A stretch of DNA of 64,000 bases, taken from the NCBI GenBank assembly GCA_050303435.1, contig JBNLBT010000007.1, positions 1 through 64,000 on the forward strand, in the 5' to 3' direction. Both the position numbers and the translations under genes were made by a program. A model generated the notes under the pieces. The model ran no database searches and was not told the DNA's origin. It saw only the letters and a program-made list of their open reading frames with translations. How positions within the stretch are numbered: the first letter of the stretch is position 1; the number at the start of each line of letters is the position of its first letter. The DNA comes from JBNLBT01 sp050303435 (GTDB taxonomy: Bacteria; Pseudomonadota; Gammaproteobacteria; Xanthomonadales; Marinicellaceae). Shown here piece by piece: positions 16,569-26,195 of the stretch.

Positions 16569-19500
16569 ATGCCCATGACCTCAGCTCAAAAAATTGTCGT
16601 TTTGTTCATTTTTGTTCTGTCCGGATGCGCCGGATTGATTTATGAATCCGTGTGGTCGCATTATCTGGGTCATTTCCTTGGGCACGCAGCACTGGCACAA
16701 ACCTTGACACTGGCCATTTTCATGGGCGGAATGGCGCTGGGGGCCTGGTGGATCAGCGTGCGCATCAATCGCATTGGCAACGCACTGCGCCTGTACGCGC
16801 TGATCGAATTAATTCTGGGTTTGCTGGGTCTGGTGTTTCACGGATTTTTTACCACCGTGCTGGCCTTTGCACACGATGTGCTGTTTCCATGGCTTGAATA
16901 CCCGCTGTTGGTGCAGGTGTTCAAATGGACGCTGGCGGCATTGTTAATTTTACCGCAATCCATCCTGCTGGGCATGACCTTCCCATTGATCAGTTCTGGT
17001 TTAATCCGACGCACCTCACAGGCCGTCGGCGGGCTGATTGCGATTCTGTATTTTGCCAACAGCATCGGTGCTGTATTTGGTGCCATGGGTGCAACCTTTG
17101 TTTTGTTGCCTGCCATGGGCATGCCCGGCGCCTTGTTGGTGGCCGGCCTGCTGAATGTCTTGGTGGCGATCGGAGCATACTATTATTCAAAGATTCCTGA
17201 AGAACTGAATCAGGCGGACGTCCGCAGTGATGAAATTCAAAGCAAGAAAACAGCCATACCGGCGCGGGTTGTGTTGTTGGCCGCGGCTTTGACGGGGTTT
17301 GCATCCTTTGTTTATGAAATTGCCTGGATTCGCATGCTCAATCAGGTGATGGGCACCACACTGCATGCGTTTGAATTGATGCTCAGTGCCTTCATTGCAG
17401 GCCTGGCGTTTGGCGGTTTGTGGATCAAGCGTCGCATCAATCAAATCCAGGACCTGGCGCGTTTCACCGCCTGGGTGCAGATCATCATGGGATTTATGGC
17501 GCTGTTGTCATTGCCTTTGTATATCGCCTCTTTCGAATGGGTGGCTTTGATGATCAAATCGGTCATAGCGCCAACTTCTGCCGGGTATACTGCCTTTAAT
17601 ATTCTCACCGCCGGGCTTGCTGTTGTGATCATGGTTCCGACCACTTTTTTTGCTGGCATGACTTTGCCTTTGCTGACAACCACTCTGATGCGGCAGGGTG
17701 AAAATGAATCCGCCATTGGACGGGTGTATTCATCCAACACCATCGGCAGCATTTTGGGGGTGTGGTTTGCCATCCACATCGGCATGGTGCTGATGGGATT
17801 AAAGTACCTGGTGATATTCGCTGCATTAGTGGACGTCGCTGTGGGCCTGATGCTGATGACGCATGCGCGCTTCAAGTCACCGGAAATCCAACGCAAACAC
17901 CGTTTTGGCGCTTTGGCTGGCTTGCTTTTGGTGTCCACATTCAGTCTGTGGTTTGCTGATTTTTCACCCCATAAACTGGCTTCGGGTACATACCGTTACG
18001 GGCGTGCCGAAGTGAACCCCAACGACGAGCTGTTTTATTACCGGGATGGCAAATCGGCCTCCATCGCGGTGTTTGGCCAAAGAACGCAAGCCAACGGCAT
18101 TGAATCATTGGCCAAAACAATCATGACCAATGGCAAGCCCGACGCCAAATTAAATGTGACGCCGGGTGGCGTGGTTTCGGTGGATGAGCCAACCATGGTG
18201 TTGGCAGCGGTGTTGCCGTTGCTGTACAAGCCGGATGCCCGCACAGTGGCCAACATAGGGTTCGGTTCCGGTCTGACATCAAATGTGATGTTGGGCAGTG
18301 ATCATTTGGAAAAACTGGATTCAATTGAAATTGAACCGCACATGGTGGAAGGCGCCAAGGAATTCTCTCCACGAAATGATCGGGTCTATATGGATCCCCG
18401 TTCCAACATCATCATTGAAGACGCCAAAACATTTTTCGCGACACACAATGAAACCTACGATGTGATTGTATCCGAGCCTTCCAACCCGTGGGTGATGGGT
18501 GTGGGGAATTTGTTCACTCAGGAATTTTATCGTGACATTAAAAAATACCTGAATCGGGACGGCATTCTGATCCAGTGGTTGCAATTGTACGAAATCAGTC
18601 CGCACGTCATCGGCTCGGCGTTTAACGCGTTGTCTTCGCAGTTTCCGCATTATCGCATGTACTTTCCCAATGAAAGCGATGTGATTATTGTGGCGAGTCA
18701 AGAACCGCTGCGTGGGTTCAGTGTGGATACAATTGAAGAGTTGCCTATCGGTGTTCAGCAAGAGTTGAATCAAATTGGCATCACGGATCTGACGGCAGTG
18801 GCATCCCGCCTGGTGGCCGATGAGTCCATGATTCGTCCGCTGTTTCAGGTGTTGAGTTCTGTTGTTAACAGCGATTATTTCCCCATCTTAACTCTGAACG
18901 CACCTCGCGACCGTTTCATCAAGGCGCAAAGTTTCAGTGTTTTTAACATCAGCCATTTCAGTGTGCCATTTTATCGATTGATCCAGCATCGCCTGGATTG
19001 GCGCACCGTTGAGTCAGAACAATTGGATCACATCCATTATTTTCATCGAATTTTGAAACACCGTGACAGACTGCTCAGTTTATTGGCAGGCCAGGCGCAG
19101 GTGGATCTCAATGAAAAGACATGGGGGCACTGGTCCATGGTCAATAACAGCCCATTGTTTTGTGGTGTGAGTCCGGGGCTGGAGAATGAGTGGTTGAACG
19201 CATACATCGAACTCACGCGACCCCTGGTGTTCCTTGCGGATGTTGAAACTTTGCAGGCGGTACAGAATTCCGCAGTGGTGCAAGAATGTCTGGAGAAAAC
19301 CCCACAACAATTGATCCCTGAATTTCTAAAATTGCAATTGAACATTGCGCAGTCACGTTACGCCACGGTGATCAGCGCTGGCCAGCGCTTGCTGTTCAGA
19401 TCGGGGCTCGAATTAAATTCCAAGGTGGTTACGGAAGTGTTTAAGTACATGTTGTTTGTGATGAACGCGCAACCGGAGGTGTATCTGACGCAAGAGAACA

Positions 19501-19598
19501 TTGACATGGTGAAGAAAAATCAGGAAATGATCGCCAACACAAACAATACGGAACTGAATTGGCTCAATGCCATAGTGAATGCCAAAGTCAACCGTTGA
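16569..19598 (+). CDS. fused multi-span membrane / spermidine-synthase-like protein
   Basis: A large inner-membrane protein of 1009 residues (ATG 16569; ATG 16575 is also possible). The first half (about 1-470) has many membrane spans arranged as two similar blocks; VLSGCAGLIYESVWSHYLGH and LTGFASFVYEIAWIRMLNQV start each block, as in the fused MFS/spermidine synthase family. Residues about 480-720 form a Rossmann methyltransferase-like fold of spermidine synthase type: NIGFGSGLTSNVML, SIEIEPHMV and VIVSEPSNPWVMGVGNLFT. The first Asp of the usual synthase active site is replaced by the SEPSNPW motif typical of this fused family, so aminopropyl transfer is doubtful. A helical C-terminal part (about 720-1009) follows. 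The gene lies between two pilin genes. The substrate is unknown. Confidence 0.82.
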   Translation: MPMTSAQKIVVLFIFVLSGCAGLIYESVWSHYLGHFLGHAALAQTLTLAIFMGGMALGAWWISVRINRIGNALRLYALIELILGLLGLVFHGFFTTVLAFAHDVLFPWLEYPLLVQVFKWTLAALLILPQSILLGMTFPLISSGLIRRTSQAVGGLIAILYFANSIGAVFGAMGATFVLLPAMGMPGALLVAGLLNVLVAIGAYYYSKIPEELNQADVRSDEIQSKKTAIPARVVLLAAALTGFASFVYEIAWIRMLNQVMGTTLHAFELMLSAFIAGLAFGGLWIKRRINQIQDLARFTAWVQIIMGFMALLSLPLYIASFEWVALMIKSVIAPTSAGYTAFNILTAGLAVVIMVPTTFFAGMTLPLLTTTLMRQGENESAIGRVYSSNTIGSILGVWFAIHIGMVLMGLKYLVIFAALVDVAVGLMLMTHARFKSPEIQRKHRFGALAGLLLVSTFSLWFADFSPHKLASGTYRYGRAEVNPNDELFYYRDGKSASIAVFGQRTQANGIESLAKTIMTNGKPDAKLNVTPGGVVSVDEPTMVLAAVLPLLYKPDARTVANIGFGSGLTSNVMLGSDHLEKLDSIEIEPHMVEGAKEFSPRNDRVYMDPRSNIIIEDAKTFFATHNETYDVIVSEPSNPWVMGVGNLFTQEFYRDIKKYLNRDGILIQWLQLYEISPHVIGSAFNALSSQFPHYRMYFPNESDVIIVASQEPLRGFSVDTIEELPIGVQQELNQIGITDLTAVASRLVADESMIRPLFQVLSSVVNSDYFPILTLNAPRDRFIKAQSFSVFNISHFSVPFYRLIQHRLDWRTVESEQLDHIHYFHRILKHRDRLLSLLAGQAQVDLNEKTWGHWSMVNNSPLFCGVSPGLENEWLNAYIELTRPLVFLADVETLQAVQNSAVVQECLEKTPQQLIPEFLKLQLNIAQSRYATVISAGQRLLFRSGLELNSKVVTEVFKYMLFVMNAQPEVYLTQENIDMVKKNQEMIANTNNTELNWLNAIVNAKVNR

Positions 19599-19713
19599 GC
19601 CTGCGCCTGTGTGCTGATTGACAAATCACGTCATACGGATGTTTCGAAGGGGTGTTGAACCCTTTGTAAAGCCTCTGTTTTGCTGCATTTCATGTCGAAA
19701 TCTACGCAACGAG

Positions 19714-19742
19714 TTTACAAATTTTAACAATTCAAATACTGT
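19714..19742 (+). promoter_or_regulatory. predicted sigma-70-type promoter of pilin gene 2
   Basis: TTTACA (19714-19719) and TACTGT (19737-19742) are separated by 17 bp in an AT-rich stretch, 33 bp before the second pilin ATG (19776). The hexamers differ from those before pilin gene 1, so the two pilins may be expressed separately. Confidence 0.45.
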
Positions 19743-19775
19743 TAAAACATAAACTGTACGCGTTAGAGATATGTC

Positions 19776-20189
19776 ATGAAAAACAAGGGATTTACACTTA
19801 TTGAGTTGATGATTGTGATTGCCATTCTGGCGATCATACTGGCTTATGCTATTCCATCCTATCAGGATTATATGGTGCGTTCAAAAGCGGGAGAAGGCAT
19901 GGTTTTGTCAGGCAACATCAAAACCATTGTCAGTGAAGCCTGGGCGTCAGGCATTGACATCACCACCATCGACAACAACACCCATGGTGTTGGGGACGCC
20001 ACCGATTATGTGGGCGATTGGGTGGGTCAAGTCAACGTGACCGCCGGTGTGATTCAAGTGGTATATTCAGCAGCCGATGCCCGTCTGGATGGAAAATCTT
20101 TGGTGTTGACACCCGTGTTGGCCTCCGCAGGCAGCATACAATGGGACTGCACCAGCCCGGATCTTTTGCAATACAATCCGTGTCGCTGA
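19776..20189 (+). CDS. type IV pilin-like protein (second copy)
   Basis: A 137-residue type IVa prepilin with the very short leader MKNKG, the cleavage site before FTLIELMIVIAILAIILAYA, Glu5 and a C-terminal disulfide pair (WDCTSPD...NPCR). The N-terminal 50 residues are very close to those of the first pilin (shared YAIP.Y.DY..R.KAGEGM.L). The surface-exposed middle differs in sequence and length. It may be an alternative major pilin, or a minor pilin mixed into the same fibre. A gene duplication with divergence of the exposed part is the simplest explanation. Confidence 0.9.
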   Translation: MKNKGFTLIELMIVIAILAIILAYAIPSYQDYMVRSKAGEGMVLSGNIKTIVSEAWASGIDITTIDNNTHGVGDATDYVGDWVGQVNVTAGVIQVVYSAADARLDGKSLVLTPVLASAGSIQWDCTSPDLLQYNPCR

Positions 20190-20227
20190 CACACTGAATA
20201 CCGGGCCACCTGGGCAAATAATCTTCA

Positions 20228-20258
20228 GAGCCGGATTCACGCTGTCGTGGTTCGGCTC
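20228..20258. other. imperfect hairpin after pilin gene 2
   Basis: The arms GAGCCG (20228-20233) and CGGCTC (20253-20258) pair, with an inner CACG/CGTG pairing around a CTGT loop. No T-run follows, so it is not a standard intrinsic terminator. It may stabilise the pilin mRNA 3' end. The rest of the gap to the DUF2333 gene (20190-20359) shows nothing else. Confidence 0.4.
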
Positions 20259-20359
20259 CATTGACTTTAACCACAGCCTCTGATTTTATCACTTCACGCA
20301 CATGCGCAGATCGACGCAATGAAGTAAGCTGTACAAGATCCAATTTGTGCGGCCACCTC

Positions 20360-21370
20360 ATGACATCTGATCGATATTCTCAAACGACAAAAAAGGCGCG
20401 ACTGACTTTTTGGCTGGTGATCGTTGTTGCCTTGCTTTTCTGGATTCTGGCCATGTATTACGACACCGAGCCGCCGCTGTTCGATGTGCAGAAAAACGCG
20501 GCACAACGCGCCAGCCAGCACAACCACAAACTGGTCACGGGATTCACTTCCGGCGCCACTTTAATGGAAGTGGTGGATGTGCTGTTGAACAAACCGGGCG
20601 GCTACATGAGCAACGACGTGCTGCCGCCGTTTGTGCTGATGGACAACATGCCGGCCTGGGAGTTTGGTGTGCTGGTGCAGGTGCGCGACATGGCGCGGGT
20701 GATGCGCAACGACATGAGCCGTTCACAAAGCCAGTCTTTGGAAGACGTGTCTCTGGCCAAATCCGACCCCAAATTTCACTTTGACAACGATTCCTGGATA
20801 TTCCCCCGCACCGAGGCGGAATATCGCGAAGGCCAGGCGCATTTCCACGACTACCTCGAGCGCCTGGCCGATCCGTCCGAACCGGACGCGCAGTTTTTTG
20901 CCCGCGCCGACAACCTGGTGGACTGGCTGACTCTGGTGGAAAAACGTTTGGGCGGATTGTCGCAGAAATTAAGTGCCAGCGTCGGGCAGGCACGCGTCAA
21001 CACGGATCTGGGCGGCGATGCCCAGGCCACCACGGCCACCTACAAACCCAGCGAGCTCAAAGTCAAAACGTCCTGGTTTTTAATCGATGACAATTTCTAC
21101 GAAGCCCGTGGTGCCAGTTGGGCCTTGATCCACTTTCTCAAGGCCGCGGAGGTTGATTTTGCGCCAGTGTTGCAAGACAAGAACGCGCTGGTTTCTCTGC
21201 AGCAGATCATTCGTGAACTTGAAGCCACCCAGGAACCCATCTGGACGCCGATGGTGTTGAATGGCTCAGGTTTCGGCTTCTTTGCCAATCACTCGCTGGT
21301 GATGGCTTCGTACATTTCCCGTGCCAACGCCGGCATCATCGATTTGCGCCAGTTGCTGAAGGACGGGTGA
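20360..21370 (+). CDS. DUF2333 family membrane-anchored protein
   Basis: A 336-residue protein from ATG 20360 with one membrane helix near the N-terminus (about 15-33; LTFWLVIVVALLFWILAMYY). A periplasmic domain follows, matching the DUF2333 family: GATLMEVVDVLLNKPGGYMSND, MPAWEFGVLVQVRDM, DNDSWIFPRTEAEY and SWFLIDDNFYEARGASWAL. Members are widespread in gammaproteobacteria and uncharacterised. An open frame extends upstream to 20261, but that part has no family resemblance. No function is offered. Confidence 0.85.
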   Translation: MTSDRYSQTTKKARLTFWLVIVVALLFWILAMYYDTEPPLFDVQKNAAQRASQHNHKLVTGFTSGATLMEVVDVLLNKPGGYMSNDVLPPFVLMDNMPAWEFGVLVQVRDMARVMRNDMSRSQSQSLEDVSLAKSDPKFHFDNDSWIFPRTEAEYREGQAHFHDYLERLADPSEPDAQFFARADNLVDWLTLVEKRLGGLSQKLSASVGQARVNTDLGGDAQATTATYKPSELKVKTSWFLIDDNFYEARGASWALIHFLKAAEVDFAPVLQDKNALVSLQQIIRELEATQEPIWTPMVLNGSGFGFFANHSLVMASYISRANAGIIDLRQLLKDG

Positions 21371-21500
21371 GCGGCCGAATGCGTGGCACAGGGATGTGCC
21401 GCCTTGCAATCGTTGCTTCAGGTGAGGGCACAAGGCAGCGCTCAATGCCAGAACATCTGAAGCAGCGCATTCCGACCTTGTTGCCCATGAATTCGAGCAC

Positions 21501-23270
21501 TCAGTCCAACCAGTATCGTGTGCTGTAAAATTCCCGCCCCTGCGCGTCAGTTAGGCGCACCCGTACGGGCGAATTGAGGTGTTCGGCGGTGGTTTGCTGA
21601 AAACTGTGCAAGCGGCTTGAATGGGCTTGCAAGACTGGAAAACTGGTGCCGGCCGGCACGCCAATTGAATCGAATGCCAATGCGCTGTGTGCGACTTCAG
21701 CCTCCAGCACCTCAATGCCCGCGATGCGCCCGCCGGTCAGGATCACCCAGCCGTTGATGCCGTCTGAGGTCTGTTGCAGATAAAACAACGGCGGCAATTC
21801 GCAGTCACCGCCCCCAGTGCGGAAGAAGTGATACACCTTCAAACCGTCGTCGGTCAGTTGCTGTTCCAGCCAGTGCAGGCCGCCCAGCGACTGGCACATT
21901 TGACTGTAGTAGTCCGGCTGTTGCTGCAGTTTCAGGGCGCTGTGCTCAACCACCAGCAGCGCCGCTTCCAGGGGTGGGGCGGTTTGCAGCAAGCCCATCA
22001 GTTGCAGCTGCGCGTGGCGGCCGTGCTTTTGATTCAAGGTGTGATTGCTGACGCGCAACTGGCGCGTGTCATGGCGTCTGTGTGCCAGTGCCGACAAGGT
22101 GATGAACTGATCGGCGATCACTTCATCCAGTGCCCAGCGGGCCTGCACGCGCGCGGTGTGCTGTTGCAACCAGTGCCAGCCACCGGCGTTGGCCAACACC
22201 CGACTGGCCAGCGGGCCTTTGCTGGCGTCCGGGCGCGAGCCGAAAATCAACAGAATCAACGCCAGCGCAGTGCACAGCCAGGCACTCAGCCAGGCCAGCC
22301 ATACGCCGCGTGAGCGCGGTGTGTACAGCACCGGGGTCAATGTCAGCAGCAGCACATAGGACAGCAGCGGCCAATGCACCGAGGTGCGCATTTGATCGGC
22401 AAAGAACCCTGCGCACGCGTAAAACAACCAGTGGCCCAGCGCCAGCAGCGCCAGGGCGCGCACGCCCGGATTCTGATGCCGCGCGCCGCGCCAGGCCAGC
22501 ACCGCACACCAGGCAAACAACAGCGGGGTGGTGATCAGCGCCTGCAATGGAAAATACAGCCATTGCGTGGATTGAAACTGCCACGGATGGCGGTCGTCAA
22601 ACTGGAACTGCAGCAAAGGAAAATCATGCTGCAGATTGAACCACAGCACCGGCCAAAGGCCGAGCACGGCCAGCGGCAGCGAAACGCGCAACAGCAAACG
22701 CCTGTGGGGGCCGCGCGCGGGCCAGGCGATCCACAGCGCAATCAGGGCCAGCGCAGCAATGATCCAAAAGCGCGGGTGAGTATTCATCGCCAATGCGCAC
22801 AGCAGGCCGGCCGCAATAAAACGCGGTGCGGTGGCCCTGTCTGCTGGAACCAATAGAACATTGAGAATCGCCAGGCTGAACAGCAACAGCCACACATCGG
22901 CAATCGCCAGCACGCCGATCAAGGCGCTCAATGGCAAGGCACACAACATCAATCCGGCCAGATGCGGGTCGGCGGGCGCTTTCAGTTTGCGTGCCAGCGC
23001 GATGGCAAGAAACGGCAAAGACAGGGCCGCGAGGAAAGACGGCAGCCGCAAGGCGAGATTGGCCGGTAGCCATTGCAGCGGTTGCATCAAGGCGTTGAGC
23101 CATGGCACAAAACCCGGCACATCGGTGTAGGACCAGTCCAGCCGGGTGGATTCCAGCCAGTAAAACAATTCATCGACGAAGGGCTCGGCGCTCAGCAACA
23201 ACACCAGTTGCAGCCCCGAGGTGACCGCAAAGGCCACCCAGAACAGCGGCCTCGCCCAGCGATTCAGCAT
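21501..23270 (-). CDS. GT39/ArnT-like polytopic glycosyltransferase
   Basis: A 589-residue inner-membrane protein with about a dozen hydrophobic segments in its first 350 residues and a soluble C-terminal part. Near the N-terminus, PFVDELFYWLESTRLDWSY is the DE-type first-loop motif of GT39/PMT_2 enzymes, which use polyprenyl-phosphate-linked sugars as donors (as ArnT does for lipid A). LPSFLAALSLPFLAIALARKL is also typical. The acceptor could be lipid A, a glycan or a protein. Its start overlaps the end of the lytic transglycosylase gene by 7 nt, so it belongs to that minus-strand operon. The 130 bp between its stop and the DUF2333 gene hold nothing recognisable. Confidence 0.8.
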   Translation of the reverse strand: MLNRWARPLFWVAFAVTSGLQLVLLLSAEPFVDELFYWLESTRLDWSYTDVPGFVPWLNALMQPLQWLPANLALRLPSFLAALSLPFLAIALARKLKAPADPHLAGLMLCALPLSALIGVLAIADVWLLLFSLAILNVLLVPADRATAPRFIAAGLLCALAMNTHPRFWIIAALALIALWIAWPARGPHRRLLLRVSLPLAVLGLWPVLWFNLQHDFPLLQFQFDDRHPWQFQSTQWLYFPLQALITTPLLFAWCAVLAWRGARHQNPGVRALALLALGHWLFYACAGFFADQMRTSVHWPLLSYVLLLTLTPVLYTPRSRGVWLAWLSAWLCTALALILLIFGSRPDASKGPLASRVLANAGGWHWLQQHTARVQARWALDEVIADQFITLSALAHRRHDTRQLRVSNHTLNQKHGRHAQLQLMGLLQTAPPLEAALLVVEHSALKLQQQPDYYSQMCQSLGGLHWLEQQLTDDGLKVYHFFRTGGGDCELPPLFYLQQTSDGINGWVILTGGRIAGIEVLEAEVAHSALAFDSIGVPAGTSFPVLQAHSSRLHSFQQTTAEHLNSPVRVRLTDAQGREFYSTRYWLD

Positions 23271-24553
23271 TGCGGAATTTTAAGTTTTTTACCGGCGTTG
23301 ATGAGGTAACGGGGTGGTTTGATGTTGTTCAGACGCGCCACTTCCATGCGGCTGGTGCATTTGAACTTGGCGGCAATCGAGCTGAGTGTGTCGCCCTGGC
23401 GTATTTTGTAATAGATCATCGCCGGGCGGTCCGGGAAATCGGCGTTGTGCAGGGTGCCGGCCAGTTCCACCAGCGGCCCAGCCTGACAATTGGCCTCGAA
23501 TTCACCTTTAACAATCTGTGGGATCACCACCGGCGTGTTGGCCTTGATCACGCGTTTGGCATTCAGACTGGCGTTCAGATTGCGCAACACCCGGTACCAG
23601 CCGTGGGCGCTTTGCGATTGGCCCAGGCACACCGCCAATTCACTCAACGACGTGTCGCGTGCGGTGTTGACCACCGCGGTGGTGCCTTCACGTTCGGTCA
23701 GATCCACGTTGAATTGTTCGGGGTGTTGAAAAATCAGCATGGCGGCCAGCACCTTGGGGATGTAGGCTTGCGTTTCGAGCGGCAAATCGTAGTAAAAATC
23801 CTTGTTCCAGACATCGCCGTTCTGGTGTTTTCTGTTGAGCCGGTAAAAGCGGTTTTCACCGGCGTTGTAGGCCGCCAGAATTTTCGCGTAGTCGTTGCCG
23901 TAGTGCTGAATCTGCTCAGCGATGAACTGCGCCGCGCCGCGGGCCGCGGTCTCCGGATGAAAGCGCGCGTCGTAATCGCCGATGGTGCCTTTGACGCCAA
24001 CGCGATCGGCGGTGGCCGGCATCAGCTGAAACAATCCGCCGGCGCCAGCGGAGGAGACTGAATGCACCCGTCCGCCGGTTTCCTGCGCGATGATGCCGAG
24101 CATCAGCGGCTCAGGAAAATCGATGCGCTCAAAAAAAGGCTGGATGCGCACCTTCAAGTACTGGTAGTTGTGCCAGGTGTCGAGCAGCTGCACGCGTCGC
24201 CAGGTCAGCCATTCATTCAACGCGGCCTGGATGCGCTGGTTTTGCAACAGCGGTTGATTGGCGCTGAAGGACTGGTGTGCGCTGTGCGCAATCACATCCT
24301 GCTCAAGTTCTTCCTCGGCCTGGGCTTCATCCACGCCCGGAACTTGCGACTGTTCGGTTTCCTGATTGATCTGGGTGACAAAATAGCGTTCCAGCGCGGC
24401 GGCACAGACGCTGTCATCACGGCAGGCATCGATTTGTGCAATCAAATCCGCGGTGCGCGTGGCTGAGGAGGGTGCATCCAGGCGATCGGTGCTGCGTTGC
24501 GTCTGACAGGCGGTCAGAAAAATGAGCAGCATAAAGATAAGGCGTTTTGGCAT
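23264..24553 (-). CDS. MltD-like membrane-bound lytic transglycosylase with LysM
   Basis: Outer-membrane lipoprotein of 429 residues that would cleave peptidoglycan glycan strands with 1,6-anhydro-MurNAc formation. The lipobox LTAC gives lipidation at C16. The SLT domain (about 140-290) has the catalytic Glu in LGIIAQETGGRVHSVSSAGA, then GLFQLMPATA, AAYNAGENR and ETQAYIPKVLA, the family 1D set. One C-terminal LysM repeat (about 380-428; YKIRQGDTLSSIAAKF) binds peptidoglycan; E. coli MltD has two. An acidic coiled segment lies before the SLT domain. It is divergent from the TerB-like gene. Confidence 0.92.
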   Translation of the reverse strand: MPKRLIFMLLIFLTACQTQRSTDRLDAPSSATRTADLIAQIDACRDDSVCAAALERYFVTQINQETEQSQVPGVDEAQAEEELEQDVIAHSAHQSFSANQPLLQNQRIQAALNEWLTWRRVQLLDTWHNYQYLKVRIQPFFERIDFPEPLMLGIIAQETGGRVHSVSSAGAGGLFQLMPATADRVGVKGTIGDYDARFHPETAARGAAQFIAEQIQHYGNDYAKILAAYNAGENRFYRLNRKHQNGDVWNKDFYYDLPLETQAYIPKVLAAMLIFQHPEQFNVDLTEREGTTAVVNTARDTSLSELAVCLGQSQSAHGWYRVLRNLNASLNAKRVIKANTPVVIPQIVKGEFEANCQAGPLVELAGTLHNADFPDRPAMIYYKIRQGDTLSSIAAKFKCTSRMEVARLNNIKPPRYLINAGKKLKIPQC

Positions 24554-24623
24554 AAATCGATTTAAAGGTTACAATGTCATGTGTATTATCAGTAACTTTG
24601 ACTGCATCGGCAACACCAACGAC

Positions 24624-25079
24624 ATGAAATTTTTATCGACCATAAAAAAGCTGATGAACATCGGCGTCAATTCTTCTGACCTCACCGACACGGAAAAATC
24701 ACAACTGAATCAGGCCGTTGTGGGCATGATGGTGGAGATGATCCGCGCGGATTTTGTTGAATTGCAGAAAGAGCGCGATGTGCTGTCCGACGTGGTGTGC
24801 GCCACTCTGGGGCTGGGCGCGGAGGAAGCGGCGCGATTGATCGGTCGGGCGGAATTGCAAAGCGATTTTTCCCTGTCATTGAACACCCAGAGCACGGTGA
24901 TCAACAACTTCATGGGGCGCGAAGAAAAACGCCGCCTGATCTGCAATTTGTGGTTGCTGGCCAATGCCGACAATGAATTGCACCTGCTGGAAGAAAACCT
25001 GTTGTACGAAGCCGCCGAGCAACTGGGCTTTGACCGCAATCAGGTGAATCAGGTGTGCGCCACCGCGACAAACGAATAA
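24624..25079 (+). CDS. TerB-like tellurite resistance/helical protein
   Basis: A 151-residue all-helical cytoplasmic protein resembling the TerB/DjlA-N fold (DUF533-type): SSDLTDTEKSQLNQAVVGMMVEMIRAD, AARLIGRAEL and NLWLLANADNELHLLEENL, the last carrying the acidic helix pattern of the metal-binding core. ATG 24624 is preferred to in-frame upstream ATGs because the first 34 residues of the longer frame show no family likeness. It is followed by pilU after 21 bp and is likely co-transcribed with it. A tellurite role is not implied by the fold alone. Confidence 0.7.
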   Translation: MKFLSTIKKLMNIGVNSSDLTDTEKSQLNQAVVGMMVEMIRADFVELQKERDVLSDVVCATLGLGAEEAARLIGRAELQSDFSLSLNTQSTVINNFMGREEKRRLICNLWLLANADNELHLLEENLLYEAAEQLGFDRNQVNQVCATATNE

Positions 25080-25100
25080 TCCCAAACGACTGGAGTACCG

Positions 25101-26195
25101 ATGGACATTACACATTTTCTCAAAACCATGCGTGAAAAAAACGGTTCGGACATGTTTCTCAGCACCGGTTCACCGATCAACGTTAAAGTTGAAGGCGTGC
25201 TTTCACCGTTGAGCAGCACTGGCTTGCCTGCGGGCATCATCAAGAAAATTGCCTATTCGATGATGAATGAACGGCAGATCGAGGAATTTGAGCGCGAAAT
25301 GGAATTGAATCTGGCGGTGTCCATCAAACAGGTCGGCCGTTTCCGCGTCAATGTGTTTCGCCAGCGCGGTGAAGTGGGCATGGTGATCCGGACGATCAAA
25401 AACGAAATTCCCAAACTCGATGATTTGCACATGCCGACCTATCTGTATGATCTGATCATGGAAAAGCGCGGTCTGATTCTGATTGTCGGCGGCACCGGCT
25501 CAGGCAAATCCACCACCATGGCGTCGCTGATCGATTACCGCAACGAACGCAAGACCGGACACATTTTGACCGTGGAAGACCCCATCGAATACGTGCACAG
25601 GCACAAGAAATCCGTGGTTAACCAGCGTGAAATCGGCATCGACACCAAGGGCTATGCGCCGGCCTTGAAAAACGCCCTGCGTGAAGCCCCGGACCTGATT
25701 CTGATCGGCGAAATCAACGACGCCGAGACCATGGAAGCCGCGATTTCTTTTGCTGAAACTGGGCATTTGTGCATGGCCACATTGCACTCCAACAATTCCG
25801 ACCAGGCGATGGAACGGATTCTCAACTTTTTCCCCAGCGACACCCACAGCAACATTCTGATGAATCTGGCGCTGAATCTGAAAGCCGTGATCTCCCAACG
25901 GCTGGTGATTGACAAAGAGGACAGACGCCGCCCGGCCTGTGAAATCTTGCTCAACACCCCGCAAATTCGCGAACTGATTCGTCGCGGTGAAATCAACGAA
26001 CTGAAGCCGGCCATGGAGAATTCTCTTGAAGAAGGCATGCAGACCTTTGATTCGGCGTTGTACGACATGTACAAGGCCGGCGTGATCTCGCTTGAGGAGG
26101 CGCTGAACAACGCCGATTCGCGTCAGGGTCTGGAAGTTCGCATCAATCTCACCAGCGAGGAAAACGGTTCAGTCAACGACGCCGGCTTTTACTGA
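25101..26195 (+). CDS. pilU: type IV pilus retraction ATPase PilU
   Basis: A 364-residue secretion-type ATPase that assists PilT in pilus retraction. Walker A GGTGSGKSTTM (about 131-141), the Asp box ILTVEDPIEYVH, the Walker B region LILIGEINDAETM and the His box GHLCMATLHSNN are present. The EAAISFAETGHLC version and the NFFPSD segment mark PilU rather than PilT. In the Asp/Walker B motif the usual GEIRD reads GEIND, an Arg to Asn change. No pilT is adjacent. The 3' end overlaps the convergent sulfotransferase gene by 7 bp. Confidence 0.93.
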   Translation: MDITHFLKTMREKNGSDMFLSTGSPINVKVEGVLSPLSSTGLPAGIIKKIAYSMMNERQIEEFEREMELNLAVSIKQVGRFRVNVFRQRGEVGMVIRTIKNEIPKLDDLHMPTYLYDLIMEKRGLILIVGGTGSGKSTTMASLIDYRNERKTGHILTVEDPIEYVHRHKKSVVNQREIGIDTKGYAPALKNALREAPDLILIGEINDAETMEAAISFAETGHLCMATLHSNNSDQAMERILNFFPSDTHSNILMNLALNLKAVISQRLVIDKEDRRRPACEILLNTPQIRELIRRGEINELKPAMENSLEEGMQTFDSALYDMYKAGVISLEEALNNADSRQGLEVRINLTSEENGSVNDAGFY

